Source: Pseudomonas asplenii (GTDB taxonomy: Bacteria > Pseudomonadota > Gammaproteobacteria > Pseudomonadales > Pseudomonadaceae). Taken from it: a stretch of DNA of 64,000 bases. Position numbers and translations under genes: made by a program. The notes below the pieces were generated by a model, which did not search any database, was not told the origin of the DNA, and worked only from the letters and a program-made list of their open reading frames with translations. The stretch lies in the NCBI RefSeq assembly GCF_900105475.1, contig NZ_LT629777.1, positions 1-64,000 on the forward strand. Direction: 5' to 3'. Below are positions 42,740-53,520 of the stretch, piece by piece; position 1 is the first letter of the stretch, and every line of letters begins with the position of its first letter.

Positions 42740-43201
42740 ATGCCATATCTCCTGCAAGTCCTGGGCATAGCCCTGTCCTGCGCGGTCCTGTCCAGCCTGC
42801 TGTCATATGCCGCCTATGCAATGCCGCCCGATGTCCCGGGAATCGTCACCGTGGAAATCCGCAACGATTCCGCGCAACCGCTCGAGTTGCTGGGTACCGG
42901 CCTGGATCTGCAAGGGGCGCCCGTCGCCAGCTTTGCCATAGCCAGCGGCGAACGCCGCAAGCTGCACCTGACGGGATCGAAGGCCTGGTTCATCTATGGC
43001 TCCGGCCCCCGCAAGTGCCGCTTCGTTGCCCAGCATGCACTCAAGCAACGCTTCAGCGGCCCGGAGCACTCCAGCTACCTGCCGGTGTGGACTCGCCAGG
43101 CCGAATCGATCGGCGAACACCAGGCATCCTGCAAGGCACGCCTGAGCAAGACACTCAAGGCGCCCCCCTACAGCTATAGCGTGAAATTCAGCATGGGCTA
43201 A
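42740..43201 (+). CDS. Exported hypothetical protein, 153 residues
   Basis: A signal peptide (MPYLLQVLGIALSCAVLSSLLSYAAYA) is followed by a probable beta-sandwich (VTVEIRNDSAQPLELLGTGLDLQ, SFAIASGERRKLHLTGSKAWFIYGSG). Cys residues in PRKCRF and ASCKARL may form a disulphide. The ATG at 42740 has AAAAGGA upstream. I do not recognise the family; it looks like a small periplasmic or secreted protein. It is convergent with a DMT permease gene. Confidence 0.65.
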   Translation: MPYLLQVLGIALSCAVLSSLLSYAAYAMPPDVPGIVTVEIRNDSAQPLELLGTGLDLQGAPVASFAIASGERRKLHLTGSKAWFIYGSGPRKCRFVAQHALKQRFSGPEHSSYLPVWTRQAESIGEHQASCKARLSKTLKAPPYSYSVKFSMG

Positions 43202-43215
43202 ACACACGGCAGTCA

Positions 43216-44103
43216 TCAACCGCGCCGACGCTGCCCCCAGACCACGGCCAGCCCACTCAGGCAGACTACAGAGATGCCGACCACGGCGAACAGGTCCGGC
43301 ATATGGTCGAAGACCAGGTAGCCATACATACCGGCGAAGAGGATCTGCCCATAGCTGAACGGCGCCAGCATCGCCGGTGGAGCATGCCGGAACGCCTGGG
43401 TCAGGAGCAGGTGGCCGAGCATCCCGCAGGCGCCCAGGCCGACCATGAACAGACCATGGACCAGGCTGGGCGTGCTCCAGAAGAACGGCAGCAGCGCACT
43501 CATGATCAGGCTATTGAAAATGCCGGTGAGGAAGTTGCTGGTGGTCGGGCTGTCGATGCCGCTGAGCATGCGGGTCAGCAACTGATAGAAACCGAAAAAC
43601 AATGCGGAACAGAGCGGCAGCAGGATTGCCGGAGTAAACAGCGCCCCTCCCGGCCGGATGACGATCAGTACACCGATAAAACCGGTGATGACCGCCGCCC
43701 ACTGGCTGCGGCTGACCCGCTCGCCCAGCAGCGGCACCGACAGCGCCGTCACCAGCAACGGCGCGAGGAAGTTGACCGAAGTAGCTTCCGCCAAGGGGAT
43801 ATAACGCAAACCGGTAGTGAAAAGCAGGCTGGTACCGATCAGGCACAGCGCACGCAGCAACTGCAGCCCGGGCCGCTTGGTGCGCACCACCGCCGATAAA
43901 CCACTGCGAGGTACGAAAACCACCAGCATCAGCAAGGTGTGGACCACGTAACGGGCCCAGACCACCATCACGATCGGATAAAAACCCGACAGGTATTTGG
44001 ACATCGCATCATGGCTGGCGAACAGCAACACCGCCAAACAGATCAGAGCGATGCCCCGCATGGGCTGCTCGGCGCTCTTGTGTAGCAGGTTGGGTACATT
44101 CAT
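43216..44103 (-). CDS. DMT-superfamily permease (EamA family)
   Basis: A 295-residue membrane protein with ten hydrophobic segments in two EamA repeats (about 15-145 and 155-290). It carries LLFASHDAMSKYLSGFYPIVMVVWARYVVH and AEATSVNFLAPLLVTALSVPLLGERVS. The RhaT/SAM-carrier-like type is common. The substrate is unknown. It is downstream of the pump repressor gene on the same strand, but 164 bases away. Confidence 0.82.
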   Translation of the reverse strand: MNVPNLLHKSAEQPMRGIALICLAVLLFASHDAMSKYLSGFYPIVMVVWARYVVHTLLMLVVFVPRSGLSAVVRTKRPGLQLLRALCLIGTSLLFTTGLRYIPLAEATSVNFLAPLLVTALSVPLLGERVSRSQWAAVITGFIGVLIVIRPGGALFTPAILLPLCSALFFGFYQLLTRMLSGIDSPTTSNFLTGIFNSLIMSALLPFFWSTPSLVHGLFMVGLGACGMLGHLLLTQAFRHAPPAMLAPFSYGQILFAGMYGYLVFDHMPDLFAVVGISVVCLSGLAVVWGQRRRG

Positions 44104-44267
44104 TCACAGGCTCGCAACAAATTCCCTACAAAATACTTAGCACACTAACTACCAACCTGCGCCTTAGCAGTATATAAATGTTGCCCTCTGTCGAAACACA
44201 CATCGTCAGGCTGATGTGACTGGCGTCGAGGATATTGACACAACTAGACTCACTTACGCATTTTGAC

Positions 44268-44900
44268 TCAATTGCGTAGGCTGGGACTCAAGCGCAGCAT
44301 GTCCAGGCCTGTATCGACCCAACGCTCGGCATCTTTATTCAGGTCGAAGCTGTCCGGCACCAATAGCCATTTATAGAGGATGCCATCGACCCAGGCATGG
44401 AGAGTGATGGCCGCACGGGCCGTGTCCAGGTCCTCGGGAAGCTGTCCGCGATTGACCGCATTGCGCAACGCCAGTTCGATGTGCGCGTTGCAGTCCAGGC
44501 TGACAGCACGGCGCTGACGGCGAAGGTCACACATTTCATCGGTGAACTCGCACTTATGAAACAAAATTTCATTGATGCGCCGGACTTTCGGGTCAAGGGC
44601 TATCTGCTGAAACAAATGAATCAACAACCGCCGCATGCATCCCAACGGATCGGGCTCGTCCTGGTCCTCGCTGGCCTTGGCCATGTCGTCCAGGGGTTCG
44701 CGCAACGAATCGAGCATGGCCTGTACCAGGTCGGCCTTGTTACTGAAATGCCAATAGATAGCACCGCGGGTGACCCCCGCCAGGGTCGCGATATCGGCCA
44801 GGGTGGTACGCGCCACGCCACGCTCGTAGAACGCCTTTTCGGCGGCCTCGAGTATCTGCTTGCGGGTTTCCTGAGCTTCTTCTTTGGTACGACGGGCCAT
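44268..44900 (-). CDS. emhR: TetR-family repressor of the RND pump (TtgR/EmhR-like)
   Basis: A 210-residue repressor. The N-terminal helix-turn-helix is [28 protein letters not shown]...[27 protein letters not shown]. The ligand-binding helices follow (FLI-type [25 protein letters not shown]). It is divergent from the three pump genes, the TtgR/EmhR arrangement, and a ttgR-like operator lies in between. Relatives release the operator when they bind plant phenolics, antibiotics or solvents. Confidence 0.9.
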   Translation of the reverse strand: MARRTKEEAQETRKQILEAAEKAFYERGVARTTLADIATLAGVTRGAIYWHFSNKADLVQAMLDSLREPLDDMAKASEDQDEPDPLGCMRRLLIHLFQQIALDPKVRRINEILFHKCEFTDEMCDLRRQRRAVSLDCNAHIELALRNAVNRGQLPEDLDTARAAITLHAWVDGILYKWLLVPDSFDLNKDAERWVDTGLDMLRLSPSLRN

Positions 44901-45036
44901 GGCAGTAAAACCTCGATCAGGGTGCCTCGGACTATCCTTGGGTTTAATCCGGGCTTAACGACGGGCGGCGATTCTGGGGCCTTTTTCCCGAGATGAATTC
45001 CATGAGTTGTAACGACTTTGAGCAAAAGTTCAAGCC

Positions 45037-45070
45037 TTTACAAACAACCATGAATGTAAGTATATTCATT
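45037..45070. promoter_or_regulatory. ttgR-like operator in the emhR-emhA spacer
   Basis: TTTACAAACAACCATGAATGTAAGTATATTC runs through this spacer and, as I recall it, is nearly identical to the TtgR operator of P. putida. It has TGAAT (45051) and ATTCA (45064) inverted arms. It would block both divergent promoters. Confidence 0.75.
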
Positions 45071-45146
45071 AGCAGCCTATTAATCCAGCCGAATCACCTT
45101 TCCAACCTTCTTGTGCGCTTCATGCGCGCCTGACCCGAGGATCTTC

Positions 45147-46310
45147 ATGCAACTCAAGCCAGCTGTTACCGCTCTGGTCACCGCCGTCGCCCTGGCATCG
45201 CTGCTCAGCGGATGCAATAAAAAGGAAGAGGCCGCTCCGGCGGCTGCCCCCACCCCTCAGGTCGGCGTCGTCACCCTGAAAGCCCAACCCTTCACCCTGA
45301 CCTCCGAACTACCCGGTCGCACGACGGCTTATCGCGTCGCCGAAGTCCGTCCCCAGGTCAATGGCATCATTCTCAAGCGCCTGTTCAAGGAAGGCGGCGA
45401 CGTCAAGGCCGGCCAGCAGCTTTATCAGATCGACCCCTCGGTCTATGAAGCGACCCTGAAAAGCGCCGAAGCGAACCTGCAGTCGACCAAGTCGATCGCC
45501 GACCGCTACAAGCAACTGGTGAACGAACAGGCCGTCAGCCGTCAGGAATACGACACGGCCGTGGCCAACCGCCTGCAATCGGAAGCCAGCCTGCAAAGCG
45601 CGCAGATCAACGTGCGCTACACCAAGGTGCTTGCCCCGTTGTCCGGCCGCATTGGCCGTTCCTCGGTGACCGAAGGTGCATTGGTCAGCACCGGCCAGAC
45701 CGATGCCATGGCGGTGATCACCCAGTTGGATCCGATCTACGTCGACATCACGCAATCCACCGCCGAGTTGCTGAAGCTACGTCGCGAACTGGAAAGCGGC
45801 CGCCTGCAGAAATCTGGCGACACCGCCGCCATGGTCAAGCTGACCCTGGAAGACGGCAGCACCTATGCCCAGCCGGGCAAGCTGGAGTTCTCGGAAGTCA
45901 CCGTGGATGAAACCACCGGCTCCGTGACCCTGCGTGCGGTATTCCCCAACCCTGACCACTCGCTGCTGCCTGGCATGTTCGTCCATGCGCAGTTGCAATC
46001 CGGGGTGAACAACGCCGCGATTCTCGTGCCGCAGCAAGGCGTGACCCGTGACCTCAAGGGCACCCCGACCGCACTGGTCGTCGGCCCGGACAACAAGGTC
46101 GAGTTGCGCCAGCTCAAGGCCAGCCGTACCCAGGGCAGCCAGTGGCTGGTCGAGGATGGTCTGAAGTCCGGCGACCGCGTGATCACCGAAGGCCTGCAGT
46201 TCGTGCGCCCAGGTGCCGAGGTCAAGGCCAGCGAAGCCACCAACGTCAAAACCGCCAACCCGGCCCCTGCCCCGGCAACCGACAAAGCCGCGAGCAGCAA
46301 AGGGGAGTAA
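45147..46310 (+). CDS. emhA: RND efflux periplasmic adaptor (EmhA/TtgA)
   Basis: A 387-residue lipoprotein of the MexA/AcrA family that links the inner-membrane pump to the outer-membrane channel. The lipobox is LLSGC (Cys23). A lipoyl half (VRPQVNGIILKRLFKEGGDV), an alpha-hairpin (about 95-165, EATLKSAEANLQSTKSIADR), a second lipoyl half (YTKVLAPLSGRIGRS) and beta-barrel domains to about 355 follow in order. The ATG at 45147 follows GAGGA. emhB starts 4 bases after its stop. Confidence 0.93.
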   Translation: MQLKPAVTALVTAVALASLLSGCNKKEEAAPAAAPTPQVGVVTLKAQPFTLTSELPGRTTAYRVAEVRPQVNGIILKRLFKEGGDVKAGQQLYQIDPSVYEATLKSAEANLQSTKSIADRYKQLVNEQAVSRQEYDTAVANRLQSEASLQSAQINVRYTKVLAPLSGRIGRSSVTEGALVSTGQTDAMAVITQLDPIYVDITQSTAELLKLRRELESGRLQKSGDTAAMVKLTLEDGSTYAQPGKLEFSEVTVDETTGSVTLRAVFPNPDHSLLPGMFVHAQLQSGVNNAAILVPQQGVTRDLKGTPTALVVGPDNKVELRQLKASRTQGSQWLVEDGLKSGDRVITEGLQFVRPGAEVKASEATNVKTANPAPAPATDKAASSKGE

Positions 46311-46313
46311 ACC

Positions 46314-49300
46314 ATGTCGAAATTCTTTATCGACCGCCCGATCTTCGCCTGGGTGATTGCCCTGGTGATCATGCTGGTCGGCGCGCTCTCGATCCTCAAG
46401 TTGCCGATCAACCAGTATCCGGCGATCGCGCCACCGGCCATCGCCATTTCCGTGACCTACCCGGGCGCCTCGGCGCAGACTGTGCAGGACACCGTGGTTC
46501 AGGTGATCGAACAGCAGCTCAACGGTATCGACAACCTGCGTTATGTCTCGTCGGAAAGTAACTCCGACGGCAGCATGACCATCACCGCCACCTTCGAGCA
46601 GGGCACCAATTCCGACACGGCCCAGGTCCAGGTCCAGAACAAGCTGAACCTGGCGACCCCCTTGCTGCCACAGGAAGTGCAACAGCAAGGTATCCGCGTC
46701 ACCAAGTCAGTGAAGAACTTCCTGATGGTGATCGGCGTGGTGTCGACCGACGGCAGCATGACCAAGGACGACCTGTCGAACTACATCGTCTCCAACATGC
46801 AGGACCCGATCTCGCGGACCGCGGGCGTCGGTGACTTCCAGGTGTTCGGTGCCCAGTACGCGATGCGTATCTGGCTCGATCCGGCCAAGCTGAACAACTA
46901 CCAGTTGACGCCGGTGGATGTGAAGACGGCCGTGTCCGCACAGAACGTCCAGGTGTCTTCCGGGCAACTGGGCGGCCTGCCGGCCATGCCGGGCCAGCAA
47001 CTGAACGCGACCATCATCGGCAAGACCCGTCTGCAGACCGCCGAGCAGTTCAAGAACATCCTGCTCAAGGTCAACAAGGACGGCTCGCAAGTGCGCCTGG
47101 GCGATGTCGCCGACGTCGGCCTGGGGGGTGAGAACTACAGTGTCTCGGCCCAGTACAACGGCAGCCCGGCATCGGGTCTGGCGGTCAAGCTGGCCAACGG
47201 CGCCAACGCCCTGGACACCGCCAAGGCACTGCGCAAGACCATCAGCGAGCTGGAACCGTTCTTCCCGCCGGGCATGAAAGTGGTGTTCCCGTATGACACC
47301 ACGCCAGTAGTGACCGAGTCGATCAAGGGTGTGGTCGAAACCCTGGCCGAAGCGATTGTGCTGGTGTTCCTGGTGATGTTCCTGTTCCTGCAGAACTTCC
47401 GCGCCACCATCATCACCACCATGACGGTGCCAGTGGTACTGCTGGGTACCTTCGGGATCCTCGCCGCTGCCGGTTTCAGCATCAACACCCTGACCATGTT
47501 CGGCATGGTCCTGGCCATCGGCTTGCTGGTGGACGACGCCATCGTCGTGGTGGAGAACGTCGAACGGGTCATGAGTGAGGAAGGCCTGTCACCCAAGGAG
47601 GCGACCAAAAAGTCCATGGGGCAGATCCAGGGCGCCCTGGTGGGTATCGCCATGGTGCTCTCGGCGGTACTGCTGCCCATGGCGTTCTTCGGCGGTTCCA
47701 CGGGTGTGATCTACCGGCAGTTCTCCATCACCATCGTCTCGGCCATGGGCCTGTCGGTACTGGTGGCACTGATCTTCACGCCGGCCCTGTGCGCAACCCT
47801 GCTCAAGCCGATCCCCCATGGCGAGCACGGCACGCCCAAGCGCGGCTTCTTCGGCTGGTTCAACCGCAACTTCGACCGTGGCGTGCGCGCCTACGAAAGC
47901 AGCGTCGGCAATATCCTGACGCACAAGCTGCCCTACCTGCTGGCCTACGCCCTGATCGTGGTCGGCATGATCTGGCTGTTTGCCCGTATCCCGAGTTCGT
48001 TCCTGCCGGAAGAAGACCAGGGAGTACTGTTCGCTCAGGTCCAGACACCAGCCGGCTCCAGTGCCGAGCGGACCCAGGCGGTGGTCGACAAGATGCGCGC
48101 CTACCTGCTCAAGGATGAATCGGCGGCCGTGAGTTCGGTGTTCACCGTCACCGGCTTCAACTTCGCCGGTCGCGGCCAGAGTTCGGGCATGGCCTTCATC
48201 ATGCTCAAGCCATGGGATAAACGAAACGCCGACAACAGTGTGTTCAAGCTGGCGGAGCGGGCCCAGGCACACTTCTTCAGCTTCCGCGATGCGATGGTGT
48301 TTGCCTTCGCCCCACCGGCGGTACTGGAGTTGGGTAACGCCACCGGTTTCGACGTCTACCTGCAAGACCGTGCCGGTATCGGCCACGAAAAGCTGATGGA
48401 AGCGCGCAACCAGTTCCTCGGTATGGCGGCGCAGAGCAAGGTCCTGGCGGCGGTGCGTCCCAACGGTCTGAACGACGAACCGCAATACCAGTTGAGCATC
48501 GACGATGAGCGCGCCAGCGCCCTGGGCTTGAGCCTGTCGGACATCAACAACAGCCTGTCGATCGCGCTGGGCAGTAGTTATGTCAACGACTTCATCGACC
48601 ATGGCCGGGTGAAGAAGGTCTACATCCAGGGCAAGGCCGCTTCGCGGATGAGCCCTGAAGACCTGCAGAAGTGGTTTGTGCGCAGCAGCAGCGGCACCAT
48701 GGTTCCGTTCTCCGCGTTCGCCAAGGGCGAGTGGGTCTACGGCTCGCCGAAACTGGCCCGCTACAACGGCGTCGAGGCAATGGAAATCCTCGGTGCCCCG
48801 GCACCGGGCCACACCACCGGTGAAGCCATGGCGGAAGTCGAGGCCCTGGCCAAGAAACTGCCGACCGGCGTCGGTATTTCCTGGACCGGCCTGTCGTATG
48901 AAGAGCGCCTGTCCGGTTCCCAGGCCCCGGCATTGTTCGCCCTCTCGCTGTTGATGGTGTTCCTCTGCCTGGCGGCGTTGTACGAAAGCTGGTCGATCCC
49001 GATCGCGGTGGTGCTGGTCGTACCGCTGGGGATCATCGGTGCGCTGCTGGCAACTACCCTGCGAGGCCTGTCCAACGACGTGTACTTCCTGGTGGGGCTG
49101 TTGACCACCATCGGTCTGGCGGCGAAGAACGCCATTCTGATCGTCGAGTTCGCCAAGGAACTGCACGAACAGGGCAAGAGCCTGCGCGATGCCGCGATCG
49201 AGGCGTGCCGCATGCGCCTGCGTCCGATCATCATGACCTCGCTGGCGTTCATCCTCGGCGTGGTTCCGCTGGCAATCTCCACCGGCGCCGGCTCCGGCAG

Positions 49301-49466
49301 TCAGCACGCGATCGGTACCGTGGTGGTTGGCGGTATGATCAGTGCAACCATCTTGGCGATTTTCTGGGTTCCGTTATTCTTCGTTGCCGTCTCGGCCATT
49401 GGTGGCGAGAAGAAGCACGCAAAACCTGCAACCCCTGACACTCCACCCCATGAGGCTGGCCAATGA
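46314..49466 (+). CDS. emhB: RND efflux transporter (EmhB/TtgB)
   Basis: A 1050-residue HAE1-type inner-membrane drug/proton antiporter like MexB. It starts [20 protein letters not shown]. Twelve membrane segments and two large periplasmic loops are present. The proton-relay Asp pair is in [18 protein letters not shown] (about 405-410), and the C-terminal half carries [22 protein letters not shown]. Substrates of relatives include aromatic hydrocarbons, solvents and antibiotics. Its stop overlaps the emhC start by ATGA. Confidence 0.95.
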   Translation: MSKFFIDRPIFAWVIALVIMLVGALSILKLPINQYPAIAPPAIAISVTYPGASAQTVQDTVVQVIEQQLNGIDNLRYVSSESNSDGSMTITATFEQGTNSDTAQVQVQNKLNLATPLLPQEVQQQGIRVTKSVKNFLMVIGVVSTDGSMTKDDLSNYIVSNMQDPISRTAGVGDFQVFGAQYAMRIWLDPAKLNNYQLTPVDVKTAVSAQNVQVSSGQLGGLPAMPGQQLNATIIGKTRLQTAEQFKNILLKVNKDGSQVRLGDVADVGLGGENYSVSAQYNGSPASGLAVKLANGANALDTAKALRKTISELEPFFPPGMKVVFPYDTTPVVTESIKGVVETLAEAIVLVFLVMFLFLQNFRATIITTMTVPVVLLGTFGILAAAGFSINTLTMFGMVLAIGLLVDDAIVVVENVERVMSEEGLSPKEATKKSMGQIQGALVGIAMVLSAVLLPMAFFGGSTGVIYRQFSITIVSAMGLSVLVALIFTPALCATLLKPIPHGEHGTPKRGFFGWFNRNFDRGVRAYESSVGNILTHKLPYLLAYALIVVGMIWLFARIPSSFLPEEDQGVLFAQVQTPAGSSAERTQAVVDKMRAYLLKDESAAVSSVFTVTGFNFAGRGQSSGMAFIMLKPWDKRNADNSVFKLAERAQAHFFSFRDAMVFAFAPPAVLELGNATGFDVYLQDRAGIGHEKLMEARNQFLGMAAQSKVLAAVRPNGLNDEPQYQLSIDDERASALGLSLSDINNSLSIALGSSYVNDFIDHGRVKKVYIQGKAASRMSPEDLQKWFVRSSSGTMVPFSAFAKGEWVYGSPKLARYNGVEAMEILGAPAPGHTTGEAMAEVEALAKKLPTGVGISWTGLSYEERLSGSQAPALFALSLLMVFLCLAALYESWSIPIAVVLVVPLGIIGALLATTLRGLSNDVYFLVGLLTTIGLAAKNAILIVEFAKELHEQGKSLRDAAIEACRMRLRPIIMTSLAFILGVVPLAISTGAGSGSQHAIGTVVVGGMISATILAIFWVPLFFVAVSAIGGEKKHAKPATPDTPPHEAGQ

Positions 49467-50914
49467 GCAAGTCCCTTCTCTCTGTAGCGGTCGCGGCCTT
49501 TGTGCTCAGCGGCTGCTCGCTGATCCCCGACTACCAGCGCCCGCAAGCGCCGGTGGCGGCGCAGTACCCGCAAGGTCCGGCCTATTCGCCGAGCCAGGCG
49601 GCGAACGTCGCCGCAGCCGAACAGGGCTGGCGCCAGTTCTTCAACGATCCGGCATTGCAGCAACTGGTCCAGGTAGCCCTGGAAAACAACCGCGATCTGC
49701 GGGTCGCGGCCTTGAACATCGAAGCCTACCGGGCCCAGTACCAGATCCAGCGCGCCGACCTGTTCCCGGCCGTCACCGCCGACGGCAGCGGCAGCCGCCA
49801 GCGGGTCCCGGCCGATGCATCGAGCAGCGGCAAGGCAGCGATCACCAGCCAATACTCGGCAACCCTCGGCGTCAGTTCCTATGAACTGGACCTGTTTGGC
49901 CGCATCCGCAGCCTGAGCGAGCAGGCACTGCAGACCTACTTCGCCAGCGAAGAGGCCCGCCGTACCACGCAGATCAGCCTGGTGGCCAGTGTTGCCAACG
50001 CCTACCTGACCTGGCAGGCCGACAAGGAACTGCTCAAGCTGACCCAGGAAACCCTGGCGGCCTACGAGGAAAGCTATCGGCTGACCTCGCGCAGCAACGA
50101 AGTCGGCGTGGCCTCGGCACTGGACCTGAGCCAGTCGCGGACCTCGGTGGAAAGTGCCCGGGTCAAACTGGCCCAGTTCACCCGTCAAGTTGCCGAAGAC
50201 CAGAACAGCCTGACGCAACTGCTGGGTACCGGGATTCCGGCCAACCTGCCGGCTGCTCAGCCACTGTCGGCCAAGCTGCTCAGCGATCTGCCAGCCGGCC
50301 TGCCTTCGGACCTGCTGCAACGCCGGCCGGACATTCTCAGCGCCGAGCACCAGTTGATGGCGGCCAACGCCAATATCGGTGCGGCACGCGCGGCGTTCTT
50401 CCCGAGCATCAGCCTGACCGCCAATGCCGGGACCCTGAGCCCGGATCTGGGCGGGTTGTTCAAAGGCGGGTCGGGCACCTGGCTGTTCTCGCCGAAGATC
50501 AGCATCCCGATCTTCAACGCCGGCAGCCTGAGAGCCAGCCTGGATTACTCCAAGATCCAGAAGGACATCAGCGTCGCCAACTACGAGAAAGCGATCCAGA
50601 CCGGTTTCAAGGAAGTCTCCGATGGCCTGACCGCGCGCCAGACCTACAACGAGCAGTTGAAGGCCCAGCGTGACCTGGTCGCCGCCAACCAGGACTACTA
50701 CCGTCTGGCCGAGCGTCGCTACCGCATCGGTGTCGACAGCAACCTGACCTTCCTCGATGCCCAGCGTTCGTTGTTCAGCGCCCAGCAGTCGCTGATCAGC
50801 GATCGCCTGTCGCAGCTCACCAGCGAGGTCAACCTGTACAAGGCCCTCGGCGGTGGCTGGAACGAGCAGACCGGCCAGGCCCGCCCGATCGACGACACGC
50901 CCCCCAAAGGCTGA
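49463..50914 (+). CDS. emhC: Outer-membrane efflux channel (EmhC/TtgC, OprM family)
   Basis: A 483-residue NodT-type lipoprotein with lipobox VLSGCS (Cys18). Two outer-membrane efflux repeats follow (about 60-250 and 275-465), with [41 protein letters not shown] typical of OprM. It completes the tripartite pump and ends 18 bases before a strong terminator. Confidence 0.93.
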   Translation: MSKSLLSVAVAAFVLSGCSLIPDYQRPQAPVAAQYPQGPAYSPSQAANVAAAEQGWRQFFNDPALQQLVQVALENNRDLRVAALNIEAYRAQYQIQRADLFPAVTADGSGSRQRVPADASSSGKAAITSQYSATLGVSSYELDLFGRIRSLSEQALQTYFASEEARRTTQISLVASVANAYLTWQADKELLKLTQETLAAYEESYRLTSRSNEVGVASALDLSQSRTSVESARVKLAQFTRQVAEDQNSLTQLLGTGIPANLPAAQPLSAKLLSDLPAGLPSDLLQRRPDILSAEHQLMAANANIGAARAAFFPSISLTANAGTLSPDLGGLFKGGSGTWLFSPKISIPIFNAGSLRASLDYSKIQKDISVANYEKAIQTGFKEVSDGLTARQTYNEQLKAQRDLVAANQDYYRLAERRYRIGVDSNLTFLDAQRSLFSAQQSLISDRLSQLTSEVNLYKALGGGWNEQTGQARPIDDTPPKG

Positions 50915-50931
50915 GATCGTTCATGCAGTAC

Positions 50932-50958
50932 AAAAAACCCGCCGTCGGCGGGTTTTTT
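50932..50958 (+). terminator. Rho-independent terminator after emhC
   Basis: AAAAAACCCGCC (50932-50943) pairs perfectly with GGCGGGTTTTTT (50947-50958) around GTC. It is nearly symmetric, so it could also work on the other strand. Confidence 0.93.
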
Positions 50959-50975
50959 CATGCCCGCACTGTTTC

Positions 50976-50990
50976 GTTCGATAATCGCCC
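50976..50990. promoter_or_regulatory. PcaR-type box upstream of the OprD porin
   Basis: GTTCGATAATCGCCC differs by one base from the 15-base motif GTTCGATAATCGCAC that I recall for P. putida PcaR. It lies 215 bases before the porin start, in the spacer after emhC. It has the same core as the boxes of pcaI and pcaR. Confidence 0.6.
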
Positions 50991-51204
50991 AAAACCACAG
51001 AATCCCGATTGAACCTGCCGCTCGATACGCAGCACCATGCCAGCACATCGACCCAAACCAATAACAACAGGTTCATCCGTCATGCCTCGACGCCCTGCTC
51101 CCAACGGCTGATCGCCCCCTTCGCGCCCCTGCGACAAACCTTGTCTGCAACCTCCGGTTGCGGCTGCGCCCTGCTGTATATCTAACAATTAGAGAGACCG
51201 CTCC

Positions 51205-52467
51205 ATGAAGCCACTGAACAACAGCAAACGTTCCTCCCGTGTCCTGCTGACCCTCGCCATGGCCGGTGCGGCCCTGCCGGCCATGGCCGAAGAGCATGGC
51301 TTTGTGGAAGACGCCCAGGCCAACCTGAACCTGCGCAACGCCTACTTCAACCGCAACTTCACCAACCCTGCCTTTACCCAGGGCAAAGCTGAGGAATGGA
51401 CACAAAGCTTCATCCTCGACGCCAAGTCCGGCTTCACCCAGGGCACCATCGGCTTTGGTGCCGATGTGCTCGGCACCTTTTCCCAGAAGCTCGATGGCGG
51501 CAAGGGCACCGGCGGCACGCAACTGTTGCCACTGGACCATGACGGGCGTCCGGCCGACAACTTCGGCCGCCTGGGCGTGGCCCTCAAGGCGAAAATCTCC
51601 AAGACCGAGCTGAAGGTCGGCGAATGGATGCCGGTACTGCCGATCCTCCGTTCCGACGACGGGCGCTCGCTGCCGCAGACCTTCCAAGGTGGCCAGATCA
51701 CCTCGAAGGAAATCGATGGCCTGACGCTGTACGGCGGCCAGTTCCAGAAGAACAGCCCGCGCAACGATTCGAGCATGAGCGACATGTTCATGAACGGCCG
51801 GCCCGGCATCACGTCCGACCGCTTCAACTTCGCCGGCGGCGAATACACCTTCAACGACAAGCGCACGATGGTCGGCCTGTGGAATGCCCAGCTCAAGGAC
51901 ATCTACCGCCAGCAGTACGTCAACCTCGTCCACAGCCAACCGCTGGGCGACTGGACCCTGGGTGCCAACCTCGGCTACTTCTACGGCAAGGAAGACGGCA
52001 GCGCGCTGGCCGGCGACCTGGAGAACAAGACCTGGTCGGGCCTGTTCTCGGCCAAGTACGGCGGCAACACCTTCTATGTCGGCCTGCAGAAGCTCACCGG
52101 CCAGAGTGCCTGGATGCGGGTCAACGGCACCAGCGGCGGCACCCTCGCCAACGACAGCTACAACAACAGCTACGACAACGCCCAGGAAAAATCCTGGCAA
52201 CTGCGCCACGACTACAACTTCGCCGCGCTGGGGATTCCGGGGCTGACCCTGATGAACCGCTACATCAGCGGTGACAACGTGCACATCGGCGCGATCACCG
52301 ACGGCAAGGAATGGGGCCGCGAGTCGGAACTGGCCTACACCATCCAGAGCGGCACCTTGCGCAATCTGAACATCCGCTGGCGCAACTCGAGCATCCGCAA
52401 GAACTTCAGCACCAACGAATTCGACGAAAACCGTCTGTTCATCAGCTATCCGATCTCACTGCTGTAA
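51205..52467 (+). CDS. OprD-family outer-membrane porin
   Basis: A 420-residue porin with signal peptide (LTLAMAGAALPAMAEEHGF). The OprD family start EDAQANLNLRNAYFNRNFTN leads into an 18-strand barrel ending FISYPISLL. OprD/OpdK-type channels take up amino acids, aromatic acids or other carboxylates. The PcaR-type box upstream suggests a role in uptake of aromatic acids of the pca pathway; this is inference. AGAGA lies upstream of the ATG. Confidence 0.88.
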   Translation: MKPLNNSKRSSRVLLTLAMAGAALPAMAEEHGFVEDAQANLNLRNAYFNRNFTNPAFTQGKAEEWTQSFILDAKSGFTQGTIGFGADVLGTFSQKLDGGKGTGGTQLLPLDHDGRPADNFGRLGVALKAKISKTELKVGEWMPVLPILRSDDGRSLPQTFQGGQITSKEIDGLTLYGGQFQKNSPRNDSSMSDMFMNGRPGITSDRFNFAGGEYTFNDKRTMVGLWNAQLKDIYRQQYVNLVHSQPLGDWTLGANLGYFYGKEDGSALAGDLENKTWSGLFSAKYGGNTFYVGLQKLTGQSAWMRVNGTSGGTLANDSYNNSYDNAQEKSWQLRHDYNFAALGIPGLTLMNRYISGDNVHIGAITDGKEWGRESELAYTIQSGTLRNLNIRWRNSSIRKNFSTNEFDENRLFISYPISLL

Positions 52468-52480
52468 GGCTGCGGCAATG

Positions 52481-52502
52481 GGCCATGACCGGGGTCATGG
52501 CC
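52481..52502 (+). terminator. Hairpin after the OprD gene
   Basis: GGCCATGACC (52481-52490) pairs with GGTCATGGCC (52493-52502), 13 bases after the stop. There is no T-tract. Confidence 0.55.
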
Positions 52503-52511
52503 TGCTGCCCC

Positions 52512-52590
52512 ATTCGCGGGCAAGCCTCGCTCCTAGAAGATGTGTATACGCCAAACGCCGACCTGCAGGAGCGCGGCTTGCCCGCGAATG
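52512..52590. repeat. REP-type inverted pair
   Basis: ATTCGCGGGCAAGCC at 52512 faces GGCTTGCCCGCGAAT ending at 52589, each flanked by CGCTCCT/AGGAGCG. It sits between the convergent porin and deacetylase genes. Confidence 0.85.
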
Positions 52591-52620
52591 AGCCAACGCC
52601 CCTACACAGTCGGGACCGAC

Positions 52621-53520
52621 TCAATGCGAATCGCTGTCCCACCACCAATTCCAGAACCCGGGCAAATGCACCGGCACCGAACTGTTCGGCACCGTGCGGG
52701 CCAGTACGGCCCGCAACAGTGCCGAACGGTCGGTATAGAACGGCTGCTCGGCAGTCCGTACGCCGGTCTCCCGCGCACAGTCCATCAGGATCTGCAGGTA
52801 CTCCTGCATATGCCGCGCGGTGTAGCGGTTGAGGTCGTGAAAGGTCACCACCAGCGGAATCACCCCATCGACCACCGGCATCTCGCCCCGGGCAATCTGC
52901 TCGCGCACCTCGGCCAGATGTTTGAGCAGGTTGGCGCGACGTTGCGGGCTGGCCGTGATCCCCCAGACCTTGCCGTCATTGGCACTCAGGTCGGTCAGCA
53001 ACACATGCAACCCATGTCGCTGATAGGCGGCGAAAGTACGCTTGTCATAGTTCCAGAACGGCGGGCGCAGAATGATCGGCGGCGCCCCGGTGATCGCGGC
53101 GATGGCAGCACTGCCGTCGTTCAGCGATTGCTCCAGCTCCTGTGGATTCAATGAACGATGGTTGGTGTGCCAGTGGCCTGCGGTATGAAAACCGAGGATA
53201 TGCCCCTCGGCATGCTCGCGCCGCATCAGCGCCCGACCAATATCACTGTTTCCGGCCCGCGGCGCACCGGTCTGGACGAAGAACAGCGCCTTGATCCCGG
53301 GCTGGATAGGGTTATGCGCCAGATCGTCGAGTACCGAGGCGGTCGGGTTGTAGAAACTCGACGCACTGGGCCCATCATCGAAGGTCAGCAGGAAGCGGAT
53401 CGGCGGCTGCGTGCGCAAGGCCTGTTCGGTGCCCGGGCTCAAAGGGATCGGCGGGCCGATACAGCCAGCCAGGTTTGTGGCGAGCGCAAGCACCAGGAGA
53501 GAGGTTAGAAGCGATTTCAT
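52621..53520 (-). CDS. Polysaccharide deacetylase family lipoprotein
   Basis: A 299-residue exported lipoprotein (lipobox LAGC in LATNLAGCIG). The NodB domain motifs are FLLTFDDGPSASSFYNP (motif 1, Asp pair), HTAGHWHTNHRSL (motif 2, zinc His residues) and LRPPFWNYD (motif 3), with TFHD near 247. Members remove acetyl groups from peptidoglycan or exopolysaccharide. I use the ATG at 53520; the frame is open to 53571 from a TTG. The C-terminus is Trp-rich (PGFWNWWWD). Confidence 0.83.
   Translation of the reverse strand: MKSLLTSLLVLALATNLAGCIGPPIPLSPGTEQALRTQPPIRFLLTFDDGPSASSFYNPTASVLDDLAHNPIQPGIKALFFVQTGAPRAGNSDIGRALMRREHAEGHILGFHTAGHWHTNHRSLNPQELEQSLNDGSAAIAAITGAPPIILRPPFWNYDKRTFAAYQRHGLHVLLTDLSANDGKVWGITASPQRRANLLKHLAEVREQIARGEMPVVDGVIPLVVTFHDLNRYTARHMQEYLQILMDCARETGVRTAEQPFYTDRSALLRAVLARTVPNSSVPVHLPGFWNWWWDSDSH

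Noticed and set aside
47589..49307. 572-residue minus-strand frame opposite emhB
   Set aside because: It lies wholly within the RND transporter gene on the other strand, with shadow-type composition.
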